Part shown: positions 26,867-35,084 of the stretch, in pieces
How positions within the stretch are numbered: the first letter of the stretch is position 1
How the letters are laid out: the number at the start of each line of letters is the position of its first letter
Assembly: GCA_947589155.1 (NCBI GenBank)
Contig: CANQBH010000052.1
Location: forward strand, 1 to 37,407
DNA from: an uncultured Lachnospiraceae bacterium
GTDB taxonomy: Bacteria > Bacillota > Clostridia > Lachnospirales > Lachnospiraceae
Length of the DNA stretch: 37,407 bases
Direction of reading: 5' to 3'
Notes under the pieces: generated by a model
Databases searched by the model: none
Told to the model about the DNA's origin: nothing
Seen by the model: the letters and a program-made list of their open reading frames with translations, nothing else
Translations under genes and position numbers: made by a program

Positions 26867-27751
26867 ATGGCATATTTGGGAAATCCGACGCGCACCATGG
26901 CCGTATTGGAAAAACACGGATTCCGTTTTCAAAAAAAATTCGGCCAGAATTTTCTGGTCGACGCCAATATATTGGAAAAGATCGTTGACGCCGCAAAGAT
27001 CACGAAGGACGATCTCGTTTTGGAGATCGGGCCGGGGATCGGCAATCTGACCCAGTATCTCTGCGAATCCGCCCGAAAGGTCATAGCGGTCGAGATCGAT
27101 CCGCATCTCATACCGATCCTTGCGGATACGCTCAGCGCGTATGACAATGTCGACGTCAGGCAGCAGGATATCCTCAAGACGGATATCGCGGGTCTTGTGG
27201 AAAAAGAAAACGGAGGAAAGCCGATCAAGATCGTGGCGAACCTTCCGTATTACATTACGACGCCGGTGCTCATGTCGATATTGGAAAACCGCGTGCCGCT
27301 GCTTTCCGCGACGGTCATGGTGCAAAAGGAAGCGGCGGACAGGATGCAGGCCGGGCCGGGCGGCAAGGATTACGGCGCGCTTTCCCTCGCCATCCGCTAC
27401 TATACCCGACCGGAGATCATCTGCGAGGTACCGCCTTCCTGCTTCCTCCCGAGGCCGAAGGTGTCCAGTACGGTGATCCGCTTAAACCGCTGCGAAGAAC
27501 CGCCGGTTGAAGTTTTGAACAAAGAGCAGATGTTTCGTATCATACGCGCGTCCTTCAATCAGAGGCGGAAGACGCTGGTAAACGGTCTGCATAACGCGGG
27601 AATCTTTTCCTTATCGAAAGAGGAGATCGCGGAGATCGTAGGCGGGCTCTATCCGCCGTCCGTCCGCGGCGAAACGCTTTCATTGGAAGAATTTGCCGAG
27701 TTGAGCAACGTTTTCAGCGCGCGTCTTGCAAAAACAAAACGGGAAAAATAA
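26867..27751 (+). CDS. rsmA: 16S rRNA (adenine1518-N6/adenine1519-N6)-dimethyltransferase
   Basis: A 294-residue KsgA/RsmA that dimethylates two adjacent adenines in the 3' hairpin of 16S rRNA, a late assembly check. Motifs: KKFGQNFLVDANI, LEIGPGIGNLTQYL (SAM), VIAVEIDPHL and the catalytic NLPYYITTPVL (NLPY). The ATG at 26867 follows AGGAGG at 26857-26862; an in-frame ATG ten codons upstream lacks a site. It is 32 bases after tatD. Confidence 0.97.
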   Translation: MAYLGNPTRTMAVLEKHGFRFQKKFGQNFLVDANILEKIVDAAKITKDDLVLEIGPGIGNLTQYLCESARKVIAVEIDPHLIPILADTLSAYDNVDVRQQDILKTDIAGLVEKENGGKPIKIVANLPYYITTPVLMSILENRVPLLSATVMVQKEAADRMQAGPGGKDYGALSLAIRYYTRPEIICEVPPSCFLPRPKVSSTVIRLNRCEEPPVEVLNKEQMFRIIRASFNQRRKTLVNGLHNAGIFSLSKEEIAEIVGGLYPPSVRGETLSLEEFAELSNVFSARLAKTKREK

Positions 27752-27776
27752 ATTTACCGCATAAAAAGCGGCGGAT

Positions 27777-27806
27777 CTGCCATCCTAACCATATAGGAGG
27801 TGGCAG
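27777..27806 (+). promoter_or_regulatory. Hairpin that sequesters the ribosome binding site of the LytM-like gene
   Basis: CTGCCA and TCCTA (27777-27787) pair with TAGGA and TGGCAG (27794-27806) around a 6-base loop, with GG bulged. The AGGAGG ribosome binding site (27795-27800) lies within the stem, 7 bases before the ATG. It may act as a translational switch; no regulator is evident. Confidence 0.55.
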
Positions 27807-27807
27807 A

Positions 27808-28530
27808 ATGAACAAGTGGAACGAATTTACCCGAAATCATCGTCTGGCCTATCAGATCGCGGCCATCCTCGTGATCACAGCCGCTTTAGGCCTGACCTTT
27901 ATGTATTTTTATGAGCGCAGTCTTCTAAAGAAGGAACAGGCGCAGCAGGCAACGGAAGAAAAATACGAGAGCGTATCCAATGTCGTCGAACCGAAAACGC
28001 CGGAGCCGGATACTTACGCGGCGGCGGAAAAAGAACAGGAAAGCCTGACGGCGGAGCAGGACAGCGTTGCCATGGACGTTATGGAAGAAGTGGCGGAGAC
28101 TTCCGCCGTGACGCTGCATTTTCCGGAAGAACTGGCGTGGCCCTTGGAAGGGAAAGTCCTGCTGGATTACAGCATGGATCAGACCGTCTATTTTAAGACG
28201 CTGCAGCAGTATCGCTACAATCCTGCCGTGGTTATCGGCGGAGAGGTCAACGAACAGGTACTTAGCGCGTGCGACGGAAAAGTGGTCTCCATTTTAACGA
28301 ACGCTAAGACGGGAACGACGGTTACGCTGGATATCGGCGACGGTTATCAGGCGGTGTACGGACAATTAAAAGAGATTCCGGTCGCAACGGGAACCTACGT
28401 TTCCAAAGGGCAATGTCTGGGGTATGTCAGCGAGCCTTCCAAGTATTACGCCGAAGAAGGCCCGAACCTTTATTTCCAGATCCTAAAAGATGGCGAAGCC
28501 GTAGATCCGCAGGAATATCTGGAACAGTAA
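27808..28530 (+). CDS. Membrane-anchored LytM/M23-fold protein lacking catalytic residues (SpoIIQ-like)
   Basis: A 240-residue protein with an N-terminal membrane segment (about 14-34), a Glu/Gln/Ala-rich linker (40-105) and a C-terminal LytM fold (about 110-235). The M23 pattern is recognisable, but every key residue is changed: HPGVDIG reads NPAVVIG (N138, V142), YGHL reads YGQL (Q186) and HLHF reads NLYF (N220, Y222). It should therefore not bind zinc or cut peptidoglycan. Bacillus SpoIIQ is also a non-catalytic LytM protein working as a scaffold in the forespore, so a similar structural role is plausible. No sporulation promoter was recognised. It could instead activate an amidase, as EnvC-like proteins do. 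Confidence 0.85.
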   Translation: MNKWNEFTRNHRLAYQIAAILVITAALGLTFMYFYERSLLKKEQAQQATEEKYESVSNVVEPKTPEPDTYAAAEKEQESLTAEQDSVAMDVMEEVAETSAVTLHFPEELAWPLEGKVLLDYSMDQTVYFKTLQQYRYNPAVVIGGEVNEQVLSACDGKVVSILTNAKTGTTVTLDIGDGYQAVYGQLKEIPVATGTYVSKGQCLGYVSEPSKYYAEEGPNLYFQILKDGEAVDPQEYLEQ

Positions 28531-28561
28531 ATCGGTCGTGGATTTTTGAATATGACTGGTA

Positions 28562-28567
28562 TATAAT
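28562..28567 (+). promoter_or_regulatory. -10 element immediately before the GGDEF gene
   Basis: TATAAT ends 6 bases before the ATG at 28574, so a transcript starting at the usual distance would begin at or next to the start codon. The -35 region 17 bases upstream (TGGATT) is weak. This may give a leaderless mRNA, or be fortuitous. Confidence 0.4.
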
Positions 28568-28573
28568 GGACAT

Positions 28574-30202
28574 ATGAATATCGGAATGTATAAAGAAGAA
28601 GTACAAAACTGGATAAAAGAGATTCAGCAGAACCGCGGAAAAGATCCGGAGCGTCTGCTTCGGTACTGTGATAAAATCGAAGATTACGGACGCAAAGTCC
28701 ATGACGATGCGCTGATAGGTTTCGCCTGCTTTTCCAGAGGCGAAACCTATTATTTGATGAATGACGTTAAAAATTTTTATGCCCAAATGCTGGCTTGTCT
28801 CGCCTCTATGGAAGAGATCGGCGAGTGGGGCTATCTGGCTATGGCAAACAATATGCTGGGCATTATGTCGTTAAATCGGGGTAATGTCCTTTTTGCTATG
28901 GATTATTATATGAAGGCGATCAACTACTGCCAGACATACCGTCTGCAGGATCTGGAATGGATGATCCACATGAACATCCATACGCTCTATCTCAATCTCG
29001 GAGAATATCAAAAGGCGCTCGATCATCTCAAGATCGCCTCGAACTATATCGCTTCCAACCAGAACCGGCCGGAATATTACCAAAACCTGACCTCGGTCTA
29101 TGTGGGCATGGCAAAGATCTACCTTAAAACGGACGAACTGCACAAAGCGGACGGATATAAAAAAAAGATCGAAAACGAATGTATGCCGCATTTGGATCCT
29201 TTGAACCGTCTTTCCGTGGACTGTTTTCTTGCCCGTTACTATTATGCCGCGGGAGAGGAAGCGCTTTTGCCGGAAGTGATCGGCAGGATCGGCAGCGGCA
29301 TTACAAAAGACATCCCGATCATGGATATTTTTGACGATTTGTGCGAATATATGGATATGCTGATCGAGATCGGGCGGCTTGATGATTTCCGATCCGTTTA
29401 CGAGGTCATGGAACGTCTGACAGAATGGACGACGGTTACAAATATGCGGAAAAAACTGCTGTCCATGAAGATCCGTTACCATGACGCCAAAGGCGAGGAG
29501 GAGGAAAAGAAAGACGCGGCGCTTGTCTTTTACGAACTGTCGGAACAGATGGAACGGGAAAACAGCCTTATGGTCAGCAATATGATCAAACTCCGCAGCA
29601 CGTTAGACGATCTCGCGCTGATCAATCAGGAAGTGGAGCGGGAAAATCTGGCGCTGCACCGCAAGTCGGAGACCGACGCGCTGACAGGGCTCTATAACCG
29701 TTTCAAATTAAACGAATACGGCGAGGAAGCGTTCCGGCGGGCCTTGGAACAGCAGAAGGGCCTTGGCATGGAGATCCTCGACGTGGATTATTTTAAGCAG
29801 TACAACGATCATTACGGACATCAGGCGGGCGACGCGGCGATCTGCGTCGTGGCGGACGCAATGGCGGAACTACAGGAGCGCAGCGGTATCTTCTGTTCGC
29901 GCTACGGCGGCGATGAGTTCGTCATAATATATGAAGGGTTCAACCGTCAGGATGTTCTGCGGCTGGCGGAGGAGTTGAAGGACAGCATATGCAAGAAGGC
30001 GATTCCGCACGTCCATTCCAAAGCGGCGGGGGTTTTGACGATCTCGCAGGGAATCTGCTGGGGCGTTCCAAAAGCGGGAGACAAAGTCTGGGACTATCTG
30101 CATACCGCCGACCAACTGCTGTATCAGGTCAAAAAAGTTTCAAGGAACAGCATACGGATCGGCGCGATCGGCGAATATATGAAACAGGAAAAAGAGGTGT
30201 AA
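28574..30202 (+). CDS. Diguanylate cyclase with N-terminal TPR-like sensor region
   Basis: A 542-residue soluble protein. Residues about 40-300 form a helical TPR-like array (MANNMLGIMSLNRGNVLFAM and NIHTLYLNLGEYQKALDHL are clear repeats). A coiled-coil stretch at about 320-375 leads into a GGDEF domain (TDALTGLYNRF at the start; GGDEF at residues 445-449 in RYGGDEFVII). The active-site sequence is intact, so synthesis of cyclic di-GMP is expected. The inhibitory I-site RxxD is R436-S-G-I439, lacking the Asp, so product inhibition is unlikely. No membrane segment. The ATG at 28574 has no good ribosome binding site. It is only 3 bases from the first YhgE-like gene and is probably cotranscribed with it. 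Confidence 0.93.
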   Translation: MNIGMYKEEVQNWIKEIQQNRGKDPERLLRYCDKIEDYGRKVHDDALIGFACFSRGETYYLMNDVKNFYAQMLACLASMEEIGEWGYLAMANNMLGIMSLNRGNVLFAMDYYMKAINYCQTYRLQDLEWMIHMNIHTLYLNLGEYQKALDHLKIASNYIASNQNRPEYYQNLTSVYVGMAKIYLKTDELHKADGYKKKIENECMPHLDPLNRLSVDCFLARYYYAAGEEALLPEVIGRIGSGITKDIPIMDIFDDLCEYMDMLIEIGRLDDFRSVYEVMERLTEWTTVTNMRKKLLSMKIRYHDAKGEEEEKKDAALVFYELSEQMERENSLMVSNMIKLRSTLDDLALINQEVERENLALHRKSETDALTGLYNRFKLNEYGEEAFRRALEQQKGLGMEILDVDYFKQYNDHYGHQAGDAAICVVADAMAELQERSGIFCSRYGGDEFVIIYEGFNRQDVLRLAEELKDSICKKAIPHVHSKAAGVLTISQGICWGVPKAGDKVWDYLHTADQLLYQVKKVSRNSIRIGAIGEYMKQEKEV

Positions 30203-30205
30203 GCG

Positions 30206-32344
30206 ATGAAGACGGTCAAAAAGATCTTTTTCACGGATCTGAAAAATCTTGTAAAAAACTTTTTCGCCCTTGTGGTGGCGGTCGGCGTCTGTTTTCTTCC
30301 GGCGCTTTACGCATGGTTCAATATTTATTCCAACTGGGATCCCTATGGGAACACCGGCGCGCTGAAACTCGCCGCGGTCTGTCTGGATCAGGGATTTACG
30401 GACGACGACGGGGTTAAGCGGAATGTCGGCCACGAGATCATGCGCGACCTTGCCGACAACGATAAGGTAGACTGGCAGTTTGTGGATACGAGCGAGGAAG
30501 CGCTGGACGGCGTGGAATCCGGCGTCTATTATGCCGCGGTCATCATACAGGAAAATTTTACATATAATATGTACAATATGTTCATCGAAGACGTGGAGGA
30601 ACCGACGCTCATCTTCTATCAGAACCAGAAAAAGAATCCGGTGGCGACGAAGATCTCCGATACGGTCATCAGTACGCTCGAATCCAATATCAACGCGGAA
30701 TTTGTCAAGGTGATGACCCGAACGATCTTTGAAGACGCCAACGATGTGCACGACGATATCGAAGAAGACGGCGGAATCGACGCGTTCATCGACAAACTGG
30801 ACCGGCTGAATGAAGACCTGCGTTCCTATGAGGAAACGATCGACGGCATTATCATCGGCAACGCGGTCCTTGCTGACAATCTGAATCGGGCTGACGGCGA
30901 CGTTTCCTATTTACAGGGAAAATCCGACGAGAGCGCGCAGGGCCTCACGGACGCGACCGGTTCCCTTCAGCAGAGTCAGGATACCGTGAACGCCTACAAA
31001 ACGCAGGTAGACATGACGCTGGATATGATCACGAATCTTCTGACCAAGATCGAAAACAACCTCCGCTCGGCGCGCCTGTCCGGAAAGACCGAACAGATGG
31101 CGGACGCGGCGGAGCAGGCGTTAAAGGATACGGATCTTCTGATCACGGATCTGAACGCGCTTTCCACATCACTGGGCAGCGCGTCGGGAAGTACGCTGGT
31201 GCAGGAGGCCGTTGTGGATATCACGGCTTCTGTCGGAGAGATTCAGGAAAGTCTGCAAAATGTCAATTTGGAAGAATCTTATCAGTCGCAGCATCAGCAG
31301 ATCGCCGACCGCGAACAGAGGACGGCGGATGAGTTGGATCGGGCGCTTTCCAATGTCGCGCGTACCAGAGCGCAGATCGATCAGACGCTCGTGCCGCAGT
31401 TGAATAACTGTATCGATAATATGGAGGACGTTATGCTCAACGCCGGCGACGTCATGCGCAATATGAGCGGCGTCCTCGCAAGCATGGGAGACGTATTCGG
31501 TTCCCTGCAGACGACGATCTCAAGCGCGGATACCAGTCTTGCAAAGACAAGGGATGCGCTGGATCGGATCAGCGCGCGGCTGACCAAGGCGATCGACAGG
31601 GCGCGCAGCGTTTCGGAAGACGAGCGCGTGGAGGCGATCGTCGATACGCTGGCCGGCGATCCGGAAATGTACGGTGAATTTTTCTCCGAACCCGTAGAGA
31701 TGGAATCCGTAGCGGTCTATCCGGTGGAAAATTACGGTTCCGCGGTCGCGCCGTTTTATACCACGCTTTCCATCTGGGTAGGCGTTATCATCATGGCGGC
31801 GATCATCAAAGTCAAGGTCGACCGCGAAAAATATCCGCAGGCCGGACCGGCGGTCCTGTTTTTCGGGCGCGGGATGTTCTTTATCGCCATGGGACAGGTG
31901 CAGACGCTGATCACGGTCCTCGGCAACATCCTCATCCTTGGGATCCAGTGCGTGCATCCGTTTTTGTTCTGGCTGACGTCGGCGCTGACCAGTCTGGTCT
32001 TTACGCTGCTGATCTATGCGCTGGTCTACACGTTCGGCGACGTCGGCAAGGCGGTCGCGGTCGTGGTGCTGGTGCTGCAGATCGCCGGTTCCAGCGGTAC
32101 CTATCCGATCGAACTGTTGCCGGAATTTTTCCAGAAGGTCTATATCTTCTTCCCGTTCCCGTATGCGATCAACGCGATGCGGGAGACGATCTGCGGATTA
32201 TATCAGAGCGATCTGGTGGTCTATCTTCTGGAACTGATGATCTTTCTTATACCGGCGCTGGTGATCGGCCTGCTGCTGCGTCTTCCGTTTGAGGAACTCA
32301 ACCGGTATATGGAGCGGCGGATGGAAGATACGGAAATGATGTAG
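30206..32344 (+). CDS. YhgE/Pip-family membrane protein, copy 1
   Basis: A 712-residue protein of the YhgE/phage-infection-protein family. An N-terminal TM (about 17-38) ends in the family motif LPALYAWFNIYSNWDPYGNT. A large extracytoplasmic region (about 40-505) rich in helices and coiled coil follows. Five or so C-terminal TM segments resemble ABC-2 permeases, including GQVQTLITVLGNILILGIQ and the motif GSSGTYPIELLPEFFQ. Relatives include the lactococcal phage receptor Pip and the EsaA-type parts of type VII secretion. No ATPase is encoded nearby. The start is 3 bases after the GGDEF stop with AGAGGTG upstream. It is a diverged paralogue of the 32827 gene. Confidence 0.9.
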   Translation: MKTVKKIFFTDLKNLVKNFFALVVAVGVCFLPALYAWFNIYSNWDPYGNTGALKLAAVCLDQGFTDDDGVKRNVGHEIMRDLADNDKVDWQFVDTSEEALDGVESGVYYAAVIIQENFTYNMYNMFIEDVEEPTLIFYQNQKKNPVATKISDTVISTLESNINAEFVKVMTRTIFEDANDVHDDIEEDGGIDAFIDKLDRLNEDLRSYEETIDGIIIGNAVLADNLNRADGDVSYLQGKSDESAQGLTDATGSLQQSQDTVNAYKTQVDMTLDMITNLLTKIENNLRSARLSGKTEQMADAAEQALKDTDLLITDLNALSTSLGSASGSTLVQEAVVDITASVGEIQESLQNVNLEESYQSQHQQIADREQRTADELDRALSNVARTRAQIDQTLVPQLNNCIDNMEDVMLNAGDVMRNMSGVLASMGDVFGSLQTTISSADTSLAKTRDALDRISARLTKAIDRARSVSEDERVEAIVDTLAGDPEMYGEFFSEPVEMESVAVYPVENYGSAVAPFYTTLSIWVGVIIMAAIIKVKVDREKYPQAGPAVLFFGRGMFFIAMGQVQTLITVLGNILILGIQCVHPFLFWLTSALTSLVFTLLIYALVYTFGDVGKAVAVVVLVLQIAGSSGTYPIELLPEFFQKVYIFFPFPYAINAMRETICGLYQSDLVVYLLELMIFLIPALVIGLLLRLPFEELNRYMERRMEDTEMM

Positions 32345-32354
32345 GGGGATCGAG

Positions 32355-32843
32355 ATGGCGGAATCAAAAGATTATAAAAAATTATATGAAGAAATGCTCT
32401 CATACAGCCGGACGAAGCATCAGATGAATCAGAAGAAGATCCGGATCGGCCTGAAAGTCAATATTTTTGTCCCTCTGATCTTCCTCGTGCTGAGCTTTAT
32501 TATCAGCGAAGCGAAACTGGTCTTTCTATTGCTTTGGATCGTTTCGCTGTTCGGTATTGCGTTTTATCTGATCTATGTGGAATTCAGCGACTATAAGATG
32601 CAGGATCAATGGAAAGAAATGGGGATCGGCGCGAAAGAGGAGGAAAGCGACGCCAGTCTTCTGGGCTCCGGCGTGGAGCAGGCGGGGCAGAAGGTTTCGG
32701 AACATCTGGACTATGTAGACAGCCGGATCGAAGAAGAAAAGCAGCGTCTGGAGAACGAGATCGCGGAACGGCGGCAGCGTCTCATGGAGATCGTTGCGCA
32801 AAGGGGAAAGAAGGAGGAAGAAGATCATGAGGAACATCATTAG
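32355..32843 (+). CDS. Small two-TM protein with C-terminal coiled coil, between the YhgE paralogues
   Basis: A 162-residue protein I do not recognise. Two hydrophobic segments (about 33-50 and 53-74) form a membrane hairpin. Both termini are predicted cytoplasmic, and the C-terminal half (about 105-162) is a strongly charged coiled coil ending in a His/Glu-rich tail. It lies 10 bases after the first YhgE-like gene, and its 3' end overlaps the second by 17 bases, so all three are likely translated together. An adaptor that joins the two YhgE subunits to a cytoplasmic partner is a reasonable guess only. Confidence 0.82.
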   Translation: MAESKDYKKLYEEMLSYSRTKHQMNQKKIRIGLKVNIFVPLIFLVLSFIISEAKLVFLLLWIVSLFGIAFYLIYVEFSDYKMQDQWKEMGIGAKEEESDASLLGSGVEQAGQKVSEHLDYVDSRIEEEKQRLENEIAERRQRLMEIVAQRGKKEEEDHEEHH

Positions 32844-34980
32844 GATTTTTACTTCCGACGCCAGACGTCTGGCGACCAACGTCGTCGCGGTCGTCGTCCT
32901 GATGGGCCTGTCCGTGATACCGAGCCTTTACGCATGGTTCAACATCCTTTCCAACTGGGATCCTTACGGCGAGAGCGCGACGGCAAACCTCAATGTCGTT
33001 GTCGCCAGCATGGACGAAGGGGCGGAGATCGAAGGAATGGAGATCAATGTCGGAAACATGGTCATCAGCAACCTCAAGGAGAATAAAACGATCGGCTGGG
33101 TCTTTGCCGATACGGAACAGGAAGCGGTCAACGGCGTTTACAGCGGCGATTATTACGCGGCGCTCGTGATCGATGAGACGTTTACGGAAGATCTGATCAG
33201 TTTTCTGGGCGGGGATCTCGAAAATCCGAAGATCACCTATTACGAAAACGAAAAGAAGAACGCGATCGCGCCGAAGATTACAGGCAAAGTGGAGACAACG
33301 GTGCAGGAGGAGATCAATACCGCTTTCGTATCGACTTTGGCGGAGACGATCCTCGAACTCAGCGATTATGTGGCGACTTCCGATCCCGAAGGGAACGTCA
33401 CGGACTCCGTCGTGGATAAACTGACCGATCTGGATTCCGACGTGCAGACGTATATCACGATCATGGATTCCTATATCAGTATCATTGACGCGGCGGACAG
33501 TCTGATGGACGCGACCGGAAAAGTGACGGATCAGTTGGACAGTATCATGGAATCCGGACGTTCCATCGCCAACAGCGCGCAGGCGGCGGCCAACGGTGCG
33601 GAAGACGCGCTGGATACGTCGTCGGATCTGGTCATGGTCAATCTGGACGATTTGCAGCGGGCGATGACCGCGATGCGCGACAGCGTGGACGAAGTCCTGA
33701 CGGACGCGCAGAATACGGGCGAGATTGGACAGGAGCAGATCGAAGCGCTTCAGATCGCGGTCAGATCCCTTCATTCCCGCTTTTCTTCCGCGATGGATAC
33801 AGTCACGATTGCCGATCCGACAAAGAAAGCCGATGTAGATCAAAAACGGCAGACCGTGGAAAACGATTTTGATAAGATCGGCACGGATCTGGATGCTTTG
33901 GAGAACGCTTCGCAGATGACGAACGCCGAAGCCAAAGCCATGGCAAAAGAAGCGCAGACGGATTTTGACGCCTGCGTCGACAGCCTCGATCTGCTGTACC
34001 GCACCTATCACGATACCGTGGATCCGCAGTTGGACAATACGATGCGCGCGCTTCAGGATTCGATCCTTGAAGTGGAGCAGATATTAAATTATTCGAGCGA
34101 CAGTATTCAGGACGTGTCTTCGGCGCTGGACAGTTATCCGGACATGATGTCCTTTGGGCGGGAACGGCTGGAAGCGACCCGCGATGAAGCGGTAAAAATG
34201 GAAGAAAAATTACAGGAATTGATCGCGGACGTCCGAGACGTGGAAAACAACGATCAGTACCGGACGCTGATGGCGCTGATCGAATCCGATCCGGCCCTGA
34301 TCGCGGACTTTATTTCCAGTCCGGTCAATCTGGATCAGGAGCCGGTTTACGGCGTGGAAAATAACGGTTCCGCGACCGCGCCGTTCTACGTTGTGCTTTC
34401 CATCTGGTTCGGTTCGCTGATCCTGATCGCGATCATGCACACGAACCTCAAGACGGAAGAAGGATTCCCGCATTTGAAAAATTACCAGAAATTTTTCGGG
34501 CGTTATATCGTCTTCTTCCTCGTAGGACAGGTGCAGACCGTGATCACGGTCTTGGGATGCCTGCTCTATGTGGGGATTCAGTGCGTGCATCCGTTTTTAT
34601 TCTGGCTTGCGGCGTCCTTTACCAGTTTTACCTTTACGCTGTTCATGTATTCGCTCGGATTTGCGCTGGGCAATGTCGGCGAGGCGGCGGCGGTCGTCCT
34701 GATGGTCATTCAGGTCGCCGGTTCCGGCGGAACTTTCCCTGTGGAAGTCCTGCCGACGGTCTTTCAGCTGATGTATAAATATATGCCGTTCGCCTACGGT
34801 ATGAACGCCATGCGCGAGACGATCGCCGGAATGCACGGAAACGATTATATCGGATATCTCGCGGGTATGCTGATCTATATCGGCATTGCGCTGCTGCTTG
34901 GACTGGTCATAAGCATTCCGTGCAGAAAGCTTAACGCGATGATCGAGGAGAGCAAAGAAAAAACGGATCTTCTGCTGTGA
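32827..34980 (+). CDS. YhgE/Pip-family membrane protein, copy 2
   Basis: A 717-residue paralogue of the gene at 30206. It shares the N-terminal TM and motif IPSLYAWFNILSNWDPYGES, and C-terminal signatures such as GQVQTVITVLGCLLYVGIQ, CVHPFLFWL and GSGGTFPVEVLPTVFQ. The extracytoplasmic region (about 35-515) is much less conserved, so the copies have probably specialised. The ATG at 32827 follows AGGAGG by 9 bases and overlaps the preceding gene; an in-frame TTG 11 codons upstream has no ribosome binding site. A heteromeric complex with copy 1 is suggested by the adjacency. Confidence 0.9.
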   Translation: MRNIIRIFTSDARRLATNVVAVVVLMGLSVIPSLYAWFNILSNWDPYGESATANLNVVVASMDEGAEIEGMEINVGNMVISNLKENKTIGWVFADTEQEAVNGVYSGDYYAALVIDETFTEDLISFLGGDLENPKITYYENEKKNAIAPKITGKVETTVQEEINTAFVSTLAETILELSDYVATSDPEGNVTDSVVDKLTDLDSDVQTYITIMDSYISIIDAADSLMDATGKVTDQLDSIMESGRSIANSAQAAANGAEDALDTSSDLVMVNLDDLQRAMTAMRDSVDEVLTDAQNTGEIGQEQIEALQIAVRSLHSRFSSAMDTVTIADPTKKADVDQKRQTVENDFDKIGTDLDALENASQMTNAEAKAMAKEAQTDFDACVDSLDLLYRTYHDTVDPQLDNTMRALQDSILEVEQILNYSSDSIQDVSSALDSYPDMMSFGRERLEATRDEAVKMEEKLQELIADVRDVENNDQYRTLMALIESDPALIADFISSPVNLDQEPVYGVENNGSATAPFYVVLSIWFGSLILIAIMHTNLKTEEGFPHLKNYQKFFGRYIVFFLVGQVQTVITVLGCLLYVGIQCVHPFLFWLAASFTSFTFTLFMYSLGFALGNVGEAAAVVLMVIQVAGSGGTFPVEVLPTVFQLMYKYMPFAYGMNAMRETIAGMHGNDYIGYLAGMLIYIGIALLLGLVISIPCRKLNAMIEESKEKTDLLL

Positions 34981-35084
34981 CGTTACATAAAATTTTACAG
35001 AATGAGAAGGATAGATATTGCTATTTGCAGCCGTGATATGTTACAGTTATACAGAAGAATTTATTGTAAAAAGGAGGAAGGATT

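Noticed and set aside
32782-34011. Minus-strand open frame of 409 codons opposite the second YhgE-like gene
   Set aside because: The sense protein has clear family motifs. The antisense frame has no start signals and a skewed His/Arg/Asp composition.
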